Shown here one piece after another: positions 34,492 to 46,244 of a DNA stretch of 64,000 nucleotides (position 1 is its first letter; each line of letters begins with the position of its first letter). The notes under the pieces were generated by a model. It was not told the DNA's origin. It saw only the letters and a program-made list of their open reading frames with translations, and ran no database searches. The translations under genes and the position numbers were made by a program. Source of the stretch: Polytrichum commune (Eukaryota > Streptophyta > Polytrichopsida > Polytrichales > Polytrichaceae); the NCBI GenBank assembly GCA_950295325.1, contig OX485807.1, positions 19,503,666 through 19,567,665 on the forward strand. The letters run 5' to 3'.

Positions 34492-35292
34492 TCATTCAGA
34501 ATCCGAGTCTGAATGAGAACCTGACTCTGACTCGGACTCTGAGTCAACATCGGACATAAGTGCAACCAGACTCTTGTTTGAGCTGCCAGCAGCCGCTTTA
34601 TTTCTGCGATTGCGAGATGCCTTACTCGGTGGAGAGTTCTTTCCTACTTCGGGTGTTTGAGGAGTCTTTGGAGTCGATTCTTGAAGGCGTGCACTTCGCC
34701 TCGTGCTGTGGTTCGGATCGTCCTTCGAAGCTTCCAGTTTCTCCATAAACTCGTCCAAACCATCGTCGCTGTCATTGTCGCTATCCAACACGAGCTCCCT
34801 CTGTGAAGCCTTCTTTCGCCGCTTGCATTTCACCTCGGACGCAGCTGGTTGACTCCGCTTCCTTGGAACAAAAAACTCACACGACGTTCTCCGATTTGGA
34901 GTGATCTCTCCCTTGGAAGTTCCTGGTGACGCCAGCATCCTTTCTATCGGCGTCATAATCTTCGGAGAGTTTGTCGCTTGCGACATTTTGCTGTTCCCGA
35001 AGCTTAGGGCTTGCCTGCCTTTGGCTGGCTTCTTCGGTGACGGCTCCTCCTCGTCGTCGCTCTCGTCCATGGCCCGCAGCTTACTCATGCGGCCTTCCAC
35101 CTTCCCTGACATTCGCTTTCGCGTACTAGAAGTCCCTCCTCTGTTCCAGTTCGCATCGCCAGCCCACTCCAACAGAGCTGCATTCACACCTTCCGGGGGG
35201 TCCACTCTCGCATCGCTAAACTTAACATCACAATATATGCGCGGCCGAGGGAGAACTCTTCCATAAAATTTGGAAGGGTTCAATCCTACCAT
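34492..35292 (-). CDS. Conserved plant nuclear-type protein of unknown function
   Basis: The frame is open from 35553, but the ATG at 35290-35292 is the most plausible start because a compact motif follows it (VGLNPSKFYG, LPRPRIYCDVKF, RVDPPEGVN, LLEWAGDANW); this gives 266 aa. The rest is low-complexity and highly charged: acidic ESDDEEEPSPKKPAKG, several S/T-P sites (TPKTPQTPEVG, NSPKIMTPIE), a basic KCKRRKK that could be a nuclear signal, an acidic DSDNDSDDGLDEF, and a C-terminal Ser/Asp/Glu repeat ending SGSHSDSDSE. The N-terminal block reminds me of an uncharacterised plant protein family, but I cannot name it. No intron is evident. An E2F-like site lies upstream. Confidence 0.7.
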   Translation of the reverse strand: MVGLNPSKFYGRVLPRPRIYCDVKFSDARVDPPEGVNAALLEWAGDANWNRGGTSSTRKRMSGKVEGRMSKLRAMDESDDEEEPSPKKPAKGRQALSFGNSKMSQATNSPKIMTPIERMLASPGTSKGEITPNRRTSCEFFVPRKRSQPAASEVKCKRRKKASQRELVLDSDNDSDDGLDEFMEKLEASKDDPNHSTRRSARLQESTPKTPQTPEVGKNSPPSKASRNRRNKAAAGSSNKSLVALMSDVDSESESESGSHSDSDSE

Positions 35293-35962
35293 CGTCTCTC
35301 CAAGAAACCCCTTCTGATGCCTCTTTATGCCTCTTATGCCTCCCGGCACTTCTTTTCCACCGTCCTTCACCTCCGCTGGACACAGAAGAACCTTACCACA
35401 TCTACAACCTACCGAAAATGCACCAGCAACCAAGATCGAGAAAACTAAGAGTTCCCCTCCGCAACGAAACCCTTCCTGCTCTTCTACTTCGTCTCTCCAA
35501 CAGAAGCGACGTGAAAAAAAAAGCCCTCTTAGATCATAGCATAGCAAATACACTTACAAACCGAGCTATCAAATCACAGAGACAATGCAAGAGAAACGAA
35601 CTACGCGAAATTTGCAAGCAAAGGTCGCAGCACCGATGGCGATGGCGATAACATTCCCTTCAAGTACGTAGCGCCTTCGAAAGCTTTTCGAACCTTCCTT
35701 GTGTGCTAAATCTTCACCTGGGTTAGGGTCTGTCCAGATATCTTCCGCTACGTGGATTTTAGGTCGTAAGGAATTAGCTCACGTGTAGATTTCGAGGACC
35801 TCCAAATTGGTGGCAAAAGATCTGTGTGGCGGGAGACGACTGGCTCCGACTGGCAGGTTACCGGCTGAGTCGGTTCAGATGGTCGCCTAAATACGAATTT
35901 CGCGTACAAATGTGACAGTGTGACAGGTGTTTCCAGGTCACTTCCCGCCCGTTTGGATCATA
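35293..35962 (-). promoter_or_regulatory. 5' leader/promoter region of the 266-aa gene
   Basis: The segment to about 35553 is open in frame with the CDS, but its residues (CWRDEVEEQEGFRCGG...) look untranslated or poorly conserved. A GATGGC repeat lies near 35635. I could not place a TATA box. Confidence 0.3.
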
Positions 35963-35970
35963 TTTCCCGC
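35963..35970 (+). promoter_or_regulatory. E2F-like site TTTCCCGC
   Basis: TTTCCCGC matches the plant E2F consensus TTTSSCGC exactly and continues as GCC. CTTCCCGCC lies 22 bp away and GGCGCCAC about 30 bp further right. It is about 670 bp upstream of the start codon of the 266-aa gene. If functional it would suggest S-phase expression. A single 8-mer is weak evidence. Confidence 0.35.
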
Positions 35971-37744
35971 GCCAGCTTGTATTTCATGTCAGGTTGGCGC
36001 CACGGTGTATCTACGCCCTAGGGTAGAGTTGCACAAATTGGTAGATATGTGGACTAATCCTTTTTAAATATAAGTCGCAACAAGTGGGTGAGACACTAAA
36101 AATTTTCAAAAAAACCTAATGGGATATTCAACATTATATAAGGTGAGTGGGTCTTAAACGGACACTTTTAGCTCTTCACTTCTTGTACATACAAAACACG
36201 CGATTAGTGTGAGATATTTGGTGTATCCAACATACATCCATGGCCATTTTCCTCATAATTTTTGGGGCAAAAAATAATATCTAATCCATTATCAAACTGA
36301 AAATTCTCCTTCTTATTAAACGATCATATATGTTTATGAACCCCAATTATGTTGACTATTGAGCATAGAATGATTAACAAAATTCTTGAGCATGTAATCC
36401 CACCTCTCTTGAAGACATGTCTTTTTGTAATCCGTTCTTAGATACCTAACCACATTTTACTCAAATATAAGTATGTGTTTACGATAAGTGACCAGATTAG
36501 ACCCACTTACCTTATTCACACATGTGACAAATTTTAACATGGTTGTTTGGTGGGGAAAAGGCTAGGCTCGAGATGGCTTCTTACAACGGGAGGTGTTAGA
36601 TTTGGAAGTATTGTTGAGGGCTCTTCATTCCATCTTTAGATGTGGGGGCATTCACGGTTGGGGTACTACTTTTGGGTGTCTAACGGTAAAAGGACTATTT
36701 TAGATAACTTCATATACTTGGTGTGCTTAGATTTGTATTGTGAAGCATATTTTGGATCATACCTACATTTCATACTCCATATTGAGTACACTGACAAAGT
36801 TAATTTACAAGGAATACGGTTACTTAAGATATCATTTTGATTCCTTAAAGGACATTCATGGGTGCTGTCAAAATTGTTCACCTTAGGTTCAAGGAATGAA
36901 AAGGACAACAAAAATTAATCGAAACGATCCCAATTTTTTTCCTCACAATCATCGTTCATGTGTGTATCAATAGAACCAAAAATGTATTGCATACCAATTG
37001 TATAACTTTACATGTGGCACCAAACATGGCCAACAATACACAAAATCATGGCTACATGAAAAATGAACGTTTAGTATTAGAGTTGGACATTAAAAAATAT
37101 ATGTATAGACACATGACACTTACACCAAGGTACTAGGATGCAAAACAAGAAAAAATTGACCTCTGATGTACACTTGAATAGTAAAAATTGCCATTGATGT
37201 GGCCCAAACAACTCATATGACATGTTTACAAGTTTTATGACCTATCTATTCATTTCATAGGGAATTTATCCATTATTGGTGATTATTTAATAAGAAATAA
37301 TATATTTCTTGATAAAGCCTATGAACTACATACTTATTTATTTAAAATTTATTGATCAAATAACAGTAAATCATGATAAACGCCGAGATCCAATGCGACA
37401 TAGTCCTTAAGTCCTTTGTCCCAAAAGTAGTACCCCAACCATGAATGGACCCATGTGTCAGAATGTAGTTTCCACGTTCGATACATGTGAGTCTTAGCGA
37501 ATTTGAGGATGACACGTGGCAAAATTTGAGGGGAAAATCATTTTTTGTGTCATAATAGACAGTCCTCTATGACAATGATGGGTCTTATGTTAGTGACAAA
37601 GTCAAGGTGGAGGGATAGCTTTGTCCACTTTGGTGATTGAAGGTGTGGTGATTACTTAGTGCGTGTGCTCAAATAAAGCATGCGAGATTGCTTGCATCCT
37701 AGTGGCTTTTAGTGAGATGAGGTCAAGCTTTGCAAGCAAAATAA
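35971..37744. other. AT-rich intergenic stretch
   Basis: No supportable gene. Around 36335-36560 some words (GTTGACTATTGA, GAGCATGTAATCC, AGACATGTCTTTTTG) recur near 63120-63200, indicating a decayed dispersed repeat. Confidence 0.45.
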
Positions 37745-38122
37745 GGGCCATTTCACATGGGGTCCCAAGTCCCAAGTCCCACTCATGTTAGCAAGTCCCA
37801 ACATAGGGGCAAAGTCCCAACTTGTGAGCCTCAAGAAACCATTAAAGTATGGTTAATTATCATTGAAGTTGAACCTTGATTATTTTATGAAAAAAATATT
37901 CGCAGGACTTGTGTTGACAGTCTAGCTTTTCGCTTGACCCAACTCTCAACACAATTCCCAAGCCTCACCTCCATAAAGTGTTGCCATGTAGGCATCCATG
38001 TCATACTTGGGACTTAGGACTTGGGACCCGTGTGAAGTGGTAAGTCCCAACTTCCATGCTCTCAATGGTTGAGATTGCACGGATTGACCTCAACTGACTT
38101 GGGTTCCCATATGAACCGGCCC
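37745..38122. mobile_element. PIF/Harbinger-type MITE, copy B
   Basis: The 378-bp element is flanked by TAA on both sides (37742-37744 and 38123-38125). The left end reads GGGCCATTTCACATGGGGTC and the complement of the right end reads GGGCCGGTTCATATGGGAAC. The interior matches copy A (2958-3333) along its length: AAGTCCCAAGTCCCACTCATG, CTCACCTCCATAAA and GGCATCCATGTCATACTTG. Confidence 0.8.
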
Positions 38123-38936
38123 TAAATGTCCAAGTACCATGAGAAAGCATGAAAATTATGGACTAAATAACTACATTGTTCATGGTAGATACCATGGGCC
38201 ACATTATATATGAGGTAACCAACACCAAAAATATTGGGGATAATATTGTGGGTACACATTGTATTCAAACCCATAGCTTGTAACATCAAAGGCCTATATT
38301 GTAGGTCAACGTATTTCAATTGGATGGGAAGAAAAAAAATGTGCATTTGAGAGCCTTCCAACAAAGCAATATGCAATTCCTACCCATCCTACCCAAATAA
38401 TTTTATATTTGGAACTATTATATTAAATTTATTTATCAACATGGTTTCAACCAACTTGAAAATAATCGTCTCTCCAAGATTTTTCTTCTTGAATGTTTCG
38501 AGTATCTAGAGAATAGATGCAAAAGCAAGTTTAAGGTTCCACAATATTTTAATGCGTACAAATGTATATTATGGACTACACTATAGTGCATTGAAGGGTA
38601 TGTCATATTATAAGTATGCCCACAATATTAACCACAAACAATGTACATAGTGAAAGAGAGTGGATGATGAATTGTGGGAGTGACAACTCATCCACTTACT
38701 TGAGCTTGTTACCAATCATAATCGATAAATAAACATATTATGAGATTTATGGATGACATTATGCCTCCATGGGTGAGAAAGTATATGATTTATATTCATA
38801 ACCCTTATGCTCTTGGATGATTGATCAATTGTGTCAAGCGATACAAGAGATCATACATTTATCTACACAAATGGGGATCAACAAAGATGATGACAACAAA
38901 TGTACGTATGGAAAATGTCCCCCTTGGGATCCCCAA

Positions 38937-39078
38937 CTACACTAATTATCCCAATTAGTGTGTGTTATTATTCAAAGTTGTCCAATGCTACAATTATTTA
39001 ATTGAATTCATGAGTAAGTTGTTATTGCACTCTGTAACTCTGAACAGTAACACACACTAATTGGGATAACCGGTGTAG
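38937..39078. mobile_element. Short palindromic MITE, CTACACTA-ended
   Basis: A 142-bp element with terminal inverted repeats of about 30 bp. The left end reads CTACACTAATTATCCCAATT and the complement of the right end reads CTACACCGGTTATCCCAATT, both continuing AGTGTGTGTTA. It shares the TACACTA start with 3916, 10446 and 40607. Confidence 0.75.
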
Positions 39079-40606
39079 TGGAAGCTCCCAACTCACAAGA
39101 GTCACCTAGTAAGTTAGAAGCCTACTCACAAGGTATGTTTGTAATTAACTTTTGTAAAAATAAATAAATTGATGAGCCCTTCCAACATAACCCAACACAC
39201 TCGAAATAAGAAATAAGGTAGAGGGTGTTACGACCAACACCTATAAACACCTCCCAATCGTCAACACTCTACTACCTTGAATTGTTCTCCATGGTGTAGG
39301 AGTGTCCTGCCCCACAGAGTGACGGTTTTAGGTGCCATTAGCGATGCCACCTCGTACCGGCCTCCACTACCTTTATTTTAGGGTAGGTAACATGCCCCAC
39401 TATATCTCATGTTGGTTCAGGGTGGCTTATCAATACCTATTTTAGCCGTTTCATTCACAAAGCCAAGAAGGTAGGCCCACAAAGCACAAAGGAGGTTGAT
39501 TCTCAGCATAAAGGGGGTCGGTACGTGACATGCAAGGTGATATGCAACTGAACCGGGTGGGATCATGGAGGTGGCCATGTGGCTTTGTGAACTGTTGCTA
39601 GTTAGGCTTTGATCTAGGTTGGGTCCAGTACCCAACTATGTTGTGTTGGTTCTAGGCAATGATCGTGAAGTCTTCATCATATGTAAGGTTGTCATACACA
39701 GGGCCTAGGGATTGGTTTAAAGAAGCTAGTGGTTATGACTTTATATATTCATAAAATATTCAATTGAGGCTAATTTTTTTCTTTATACTTTTGTTTAGCC
39801 CAAAAGTTAATATGAATTCTTTTTTACATCAACCACGTAGCCATATTGTATGTGCAATAGCTTAAAGTGTCGGTTCAAGCCCCTCTACCTAAACTTATCC
39901 TTTAAATGATCACATAAGCCCTCCCAATTGTGTAATTTTTATCACCTTCATTAATTGTCAACATGACACTATTTGGATTAACACAAGTAGTTCTTCCAAG
40001 TAAATAACTTCTTTACATTCTAGCTTAAGTTGCAAGGATTGAGAAATGAGGTTTGAAATAAGGAACAAGGCGGCAACTCATTGCATGTGGAAGACCTCTC
40101 CATGTTCATTATGATGAATTAATATTATAACATTGTAAATTTACACATACAAATGTTTTAATACTAAAAACAATTCATCACATGTAACTAATGTTCCAAA
40201 ATGTGGATATAACATATGTATATGAATATTTTAATAGATAAATATTTTAATATTCTTAAAGTAACATTATATCAATTTCATAAGCGAGGCCCTATGCATA
40301 TTTATTAGTGATTCCATTGATACATTGGAGTTCATTACACTTTCTAGACTCGAGCTAGACTCTTTCTTAGTCCAAATTTATATGGAAATTTGTTGTGACA
40401 CTAATTAAAAACATCTTGACAATTAGTGCAACCTATATACATGGCATGCTTCAATTTTAAGGTAGTACTGTAAGTCATAGGAATGCACTTGTGCTTTTAA
40501 ACACCATAAATAGTGTCGCATCTCATTGCTTAAGTTAGTCGGAGGTGCGGCCAGGCTTGAAAGGGAGAGCAAAGTGGACATTGTCACATTTGTAGGTAAT
40601 TTGCCA
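39079..40606. other. Intergenic stretch
   Basis: No supportable gene. The frame at 39417-39635 (-) is open for 72 codons but matches nothing I recognise. Confidence 0.45.
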
Positions 40607-40918
40607 CTACACTAAATAGTATTTTTAGTGTTTGATACACTAAATACCATTAACCCTATGAAAGTAAGTAACATTAAATGTAAACTCAAACACTAAATAT
40701 CAATTATGGTAATATGAGGAAGTTACATGTTTGAATTTAGTGTTAGTAAGGATATGAAAAAATAATAATAATGATAATGATTAAAGGAGAATTTCAACAT
40801 ATCTTCTAGCATATCTTCTAATACTAATTGTGAAGGAATTGAAAATTAGTGTTGAGCAGGGTAGGGTGGTAACAACTTTAAACATAATCAAACACTGCGT
40901 ATCCTATTTAGTGGAGTG
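40607..40918. mobile_element. CACTAAATAG-ended MITE
   Basis: The left end CTACACTAAATAGTATTTTT and the complement of the right end (CACTCCACTAAATAGGATAC) form imperfect inverted repeats of about 28 bp. Internal CACTAAATA words recur near 40650 and 40712. It is non-coding and its superfamily is not certain. Confidence 0.55.
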
Positions 40919-41010
40919 TACCTAGTGAGTACATTTTGAATGCGCATTGGAAATCATTCCCTTAGTGCTTTGTGCATGAATTGAGGGGTGGATTGGCTTT
41001 CGGGGGGATG

Positions 41011-41283
41011 TGTAGAAGGTAGAGCATTAGATTGCTTGTAGTCAATAAAAATGTGATGAAAGAGGCATGAGAAAGAATAAGGTTAGGATAAGGCTATAAC
41101 GCTAGTCCGAAGAGGGATAAGAGTTATCCCATATTGTTTGTATGAACTAATGAAACGGAGAAAAACAATAAAAGGCAAAGCAAGGAGAGCATGAGATCAT
41201 CTCACTCCAAGCATTGTTCATCTGCCTTTGTTTATGTCTATATGCATGTGCAATCTTATCTCTAGTCCTATTGATATCCAATA
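41011..41283 (+). mobile_element. Solo LTR of copia family, with 5-bp TSD
   Basis: This 273-bp segment starts TGTAGAAGGTAGAGC, ends CCAATA and matches the LTRs at 7906-8174 and 9847-10117 (shared CATCTCACTCCAAGCATTG). GGATG flanks it on both sides (41006-41010 and 41284-41288). That exact 5-bp duplication proves both ends, shows that an element once inserted here, and indicates that LTR-LTR recombination removed the rest. Confidence 0.88.
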
Positions 41284-41878
41284 GGATGGGCCACAACAAA
41301 CCAAACCCAAGGGCCACCAACTTTGAAATTGACATTGGCACGTGTGACCTAAGTTATATCAAATAATGTCCATGTCAATTGACGTAAGGTAGCCATGAAT
41401 CTCCTAAATTGGGAACCACGTACAACAAGCTCTAAGGGTGCATTTCCATGGGCCGGGAAAATCAGCGAATACTACTAGGTAACCAAAAAGTTCGGACACC
41501 CCTCTCCATGGAAGTGTGTGTTAAGACAAAATTTTAATGGTTTGTATGATAGTAAAAGTTTGAGGGGGGGAGGTGACCACCTCTCTATCCTAGAAACTGG
41601 AAATTGATTTCCATTTCAGAGATAATAACTTGGTTTCCACAAACATGTTGATGCAAGACTTGAGATTGTTTCATTCACATTGATCATTTTCATATGAATT
41701 CCCATGTTCTTAGTATTCAAGGCTTTGTCCAAAGCCTTCCTAATTTTTGGATTAATTTTTTGTATTTCTAGCATCTCTAGTTACAAAGTTCAATCAATCT
41801 AGTAACGCAACCTCCAAAATGGGTAAGAGTGAGGATAATCACATTCCAACTTGCATGTTGGACAACTAGACAAATCTA

Positions 41879-42070
41879 TATTGGGAAATGAGAGGAAGAA
41901 GCAAAAAGATTAGCGTGGAAGCAAATACACAATACACAATGGTTGCATACAATGGAGAGAGAGGATTAGCTCCTCCCCTTATGCCTTTATTTATATGTGT
42001 AGGTTAGGACCAGCCTTGACAACGCATATGGGACAATGTCACCAATGCAACCTAACATTACCTTCCAATA
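41879..42070 (-). repeat. 3' LTR of the copia element
   Basis: On the - strand it starts TATTGGAAGG and ends TTTCCCAATA. The short terminal inverted repeat TATTGG/CCAATA replaces the usual TG...CA. Confidence 0.9.
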
Positions 42071-42078
42071 CTCCCATT

Positions 42079-43601
42079 TTACGAGGTGGCATTGTACTCC
42101 ATCCCTATTATTTCACTTAACATCTCATGCCTATCCCTCGCTAAAGTCTTTGTACGAATATCCGCTATCATATATTGCGTTGGACAATATTCTAGCTCTA
42201 CAACATTGTTTTCAATTTTCTCTCTAATAAAATGATGTTGCACATCTATATGTTTTGACCTATCATGGTTGGTTGGGTTTTTAGCTAATGCCATAGAACC
42301 TTGGTTGTCGCACATCATGGTTGTCGCCTCCTCTTGTGCACAACCTACATCCTCCATTAGTTGTCTTACCCAAATCGCCTTCCTCATGCATCGGTTCATG
42401 GCCATGTACTCCGCCTCCATTGTGGATTGAGCCACCGTTTGTTGTCGTTTGCTATTCCACGACACGGCCCCGTCTCCAACGAAGAAAATGTATCCGGAGG
42501 TAGACCTTCGGTTCTGCACGTCACCGGCCCAATCCGCATCCGAATAACCTTTAAGGTTTATGTGTTGGCCTCCGATACGCAACTTCATCTCATGATGGTG
42601 CCCTTCAAGTACCGCATGATTCGTTTCACAGCCATCCAATGCATCGGACCCGGTTTCGACATAAACCGACTTACCACGCTTACCGCAAATGCGAGGTCCA
42701 GTCTTGTGGCCACCATTGCGTACATCAACGACCCCACCGCTTCTTGATACGGAATGTCATTCATTTCGTGTGAATGCTCCTCGTATTCCTCCTCCGAAAG
42801 CTTCGCCAATGAGGTCTTGGTCTCGAGCGGGGTTGAGATGGACTTGCAATTAATCATGCCGAATCGCTCCAAAATGGTTTCGATGTAGCTTCGTTGATGC
42901 ATGGTGATGGTGCGCGTCCTCCTATCCCGCTGGAAATGGACTCCGAGGAAGAAATGCAACTCGCCGAGGTCACTCATCTCGAACTCCTTCCCGAGGCTAG
43001 ACTTCAATTCGTTGATCACGTCCACGTTGCTTGCCAAGATGATGAGGTCATCTACATATATGATTACAATCACAATGTAGTCGCAAGTTTGTAGAACATA
43101 CAACAAGTGGTCGGCATGGCTCCTCGCAAAGCCTCTATTCACAAAGAATATGTGAATGCACTCGTACCATGCTCGTCCGAATTGCTTCAATCCGTAGAGC
43201 GCTTTCTTCAACTTACACACGAGATGCTCGCGGCCCTTTTGGACAAACCCCTCCGGTTGCTCCATGTAGATGACCACGTGCAATTCGCCATTCAAGAATG
43301 CGGTTTTGACGTCCATTTGATGCATTTCCAACCCCATGGAGGCCCCGATTGCGAGAATGACTCGTATGGTGTTGAATTTGGCCACGAATACAAATGTTTC
43401 ACCAAAATCCACACCTTCCACTTGCGAGCACCCCTTGGCCACCAACCTTGCTTTGAAACGCACCACCACGCCGTTGGCATCCTTCTTCGTGCAAAACACC
43501 CACTTGCACTTCATGGCCTTGCGGCCTTCGGCAATGGGGCCAACTCCCACGTGGCGTTGGCTATGAGAGATTCGTACTCCTCTTGCATAGCCGACTCCCA
43601 C
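42079..43601 (-). pseudogene. Copia reverse transcriptase-RNase H region
   Basis: The frame 43601-42585 carries the copia RT: KCKWVFCTKKDANG, RFKARLVAKGCSQ, MDVKTAFLNGEL, KKALYGLKQFGRAWY, the active-site YVDD (in VIIYVDDLIILAS) and the downstream DIPYQEAVGSLMYAM. The frame 42639-42079 carries RNase H: GYSDADWAGD, RRSTSGYIF, SWNSKRQQTVAQSTMEAEY and a conserved DNQGSMALA. A frame change at 42585-42639 separates the two, and the RT frame is not the integrase frame. Catalytic residues are present, so loss of function comes from the frame breaks. Confidence 0.92.
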
Positions 43602-44890
43602 CCGCTCGCATCACTCGATTCAAATGCTTCTCTCAAGTTTCTAGGTTGCCCCACGATTGCCATGTTTGCGTGCTCATTGTCTTGGGGTTGAGGAATGTGG
43701 TTCTTCCACCATTCCCCAAGAGGTTTACGTGGCCTATCCGGATACCTAGAATTGCCTATGGTCTCATTGCCATCTTGCGGTGGTGGAGGTGGTTTGGTTG
43801 CGGTTTTCTTACTGGCGTTAAGTTTCGATGCCTCCGCGCTACGAGTGGATTTCGCGGCCGGTACTTCGGCCTCCCACTCGTCCTCAATGTTCGGCTCCTC
43901 CTCGTCCGGCTCCGAAACGTCGCCGCTCGCCTCCAACTCCTCCACTTCCGATTTGGGGGATATGTCCACCTTCACCGCCGGTACTTCTTCAACTCTCCCA
44001 CTTGGACAATCCTCCAAATGCGTTTTGTCTTCGAAAAACACCACGTCCGGACTCTTGATGATTTTCTTCGTCTCCAAGCAAATGAGGCGACACGCCTTCG
44101 TGCCTTCGCAATATCCGAGGAATAAATACTTGACGCCCTTGGCGTCCAACTTGGTTCGCCTTTGATCCGGCACCTTCGCGTAAGCCACACAACCGAAAAC
44201 CCGCATGTGCGAGACGTGCGGCATCCTCCCGCTCCACGCCTCCTCGGGTGTCATTCCTTCAACCGCCTTGGTTGGACACCGGTTGCATACGTACGCCGCA
44301 TTGCACACCGCCTCCGCCCAAAATTCATGGCCGAGGCGTTGGGCATGAATCATGTACCGTGCCATCTTCACAATGGTACGGTTGGCTCGCTCCGCCACGC
44401 CGTTTTGTTGCGGCGTATAAGGTGATGAGGTTTGCCGTGCAATGCCATGTTTGCTCAAAAAATCATCAAATGCCTTTGAAATGTATTCTCCCCCGTTATC
44501 CGACCTAAGAACCTTCACTACGTGCTCCGATTGCCTCTCCACCAAGGTTTTCCATTCTTTGAACCTTGTCAACACTTCCTTCTTGGACTTGAGCACGTAC
44601 ACCCACATCTTGCGCGAAAAGTCATCAATGAATGTGAAAAAATACCTTGCGTCCCCAATGGAAGGCGTTTTCATCGGCCCGCATACGTCGGAATGCACGA
44701 GCTCCAAGATCTTGGTGGCGCGGGTGCCTCCGTCCGTGGGGAATGGTCGCCTCGCTTGTTTGCCCTCTACACATCCTTCGCATGCGAAGGAATGCACGTC
44801 GCCTTGCACCGCTCCCACGTCCATTCCGCTCACCATGCTTTGGAGCAATTTTACGCTATTGGCGTTGAGATGCCCAACCTCTTGTGCCAA
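43511..44890 (-). pseudogene. Copia integrase region
   Basis: The frame carries the zinc-binding end CEGCVEGKQARRPFP and the DDE core with Asp in HSDVCGPMKT, Asp in LRSDNGGEY and Glu in QQNGVAERANRT. It continues with KYLFLGYCEG and a long acidic/proline linker to the start of RT (ESAMQEEYESLIANATWEL). The frame differs from gag-protease upstream (overlap 44851-44890) and from RT downstream (overlap 43511-43601), so at least two indels or frameshifts flank it. Confidence 0.92.
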
Positions 44891-46122
44891 AGCTCCAAAG
44901 GATGCGAATTGGCCTCGGAATGCGCCAAAGAACTTGTTTCGGTCCCATTCAACACGTTGGTGTCCAATTGGTACAAATTGGACTCCAACGATGCCACGGC
45001 CAACATCTCGCCGTTACTCGCCCTCACCACGCATCCCAACGAGTTGAAATGCACTTTCAAACCCCTCGAGATGAGTTTGCTCACCGAAAGCAAGTTGGAA
45101 TGCATTTTCGGCACATGAAGGACGTTGTGCATTCTAATGCTCCGCACACGGCCTTTCACGCGTGTTTCCACTAGTATAGAGCCTTTGCCTACGGCCTCTA
45201 CCATGCCGTTATCACCCATAAAAACTTTGCGACCCGTGACGGGTTCGTAAGTGTTAAAAACATGCTTATGTGGTGTCATGTGTTGCGAGGCCCCCGAATC
45301 CACGATCCATCTAGTGGCGGAGCTTTTAGACGCCCCATCTCTCGCTACAAATGCAAAATCATCACTCGACCTTGCCATGTTTGCGTTCACCTTACGTTTC
45401 ATTCGACAATTACGAGCAATGTAGCCCAACTTACCACAATTGTAGCACCTCGGGCCGTCGCCGCGCCTCTCGTTGTTGTCGAACGCTCGATGTTGGCAGG
45501 ACAACATGGCCGCATCGTCGCCTTGAGGCTCCTTCTCCTTCCTCTTGGACACCTCGTGCATGAGACGTGCGGTGATGAAGTCCAACGTGAGTTCCGAAAT
45601 GGGGCGCGTCTCCAATGCGGTGATCAAATGCTCAAACGAAGGTGATAGGCTATCGAGCAAGGTCATCACCACGTCCTCGTCCTTCATAGCCACCTCCAAG
45701 CATGTGAGTTGGTCCGCAAGAGATTTTACCTTGTTGATGTGCGTGAGGATGCCGTCGCTCTCGTCCATCTTGATGGTGAAGAACTTGCGCCTTATGAACA
45801 AGATGTTGGACAAGCTTTTAGTTTCGTGGATGTTGCATAACATTCTCCATGCTTCCGCGGGTCCCTTGCATCTTTTTATGTGCGCCAACTCCTTGTCCAC
45901 CAAACTCATGGCAATGATGGCGAAGGCTTTCTTGCGTCGTCGCTCGTACACCTTCTTGACTTCGTCGCTCGCCGTAGAAGGTGGTGGCAACTCCGAACCA
46001 TCCACGATCTCCCAAAGATCTTTGGTGGACATGGCCATCTCCAATTTGAACTTATAGAGGTTGAAGTTCTCGCCACCGAACTTGTCAACCGATATAAGTC
46101 CATCGTTTTCACTAGAAGCCAT
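44851..46122 (-). pseudogene. Copia gag-protease region
   Basis: It starts at the ATG at 46120-46122 (MASSENDGLISVDKFGG). The gag core includes WRMLCNIHETKSLSNILF and LDSLSPSFEHLI. A CCHC zinc knuckle lies at residues 226-239, but its His is Tyr (CYNCGKLGYIARNC), which is explained by one C-to-T change at 45423. The aspartic protease active site DSGA is at residues 275-278 (WIVDSGASQHMT). The pre-integrase motif LELWHKRLG lies at the end, and the frame then stops about where the integrase frame begins. Confidence 0.92.
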
Positions 46123-46244
46123 TTTCAAACCGAATGCAAGCTCCCACTCACTCAATGTAGCCCAAGGGTTTAGAAACCCTCAAGGAAGTTAGAAATTGCC
46201 AAAACAAAGAAAATGGACTTAATTTATCATCCAATGTTTTCCCA

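Noticed and set aside
41284-41297. GGATGGGCCACAAC after the solo LTR as a primer-binding site
   Set aside because: GGATG is explained by the target-site duplication on the other side (41006-41010).
43107-45645. Several + strand frames of 130-200 codons
   Set aside because: They are antisense to the copia integrase and RT, where GC-biased codons leave the opposite strand open. No domain is seen.
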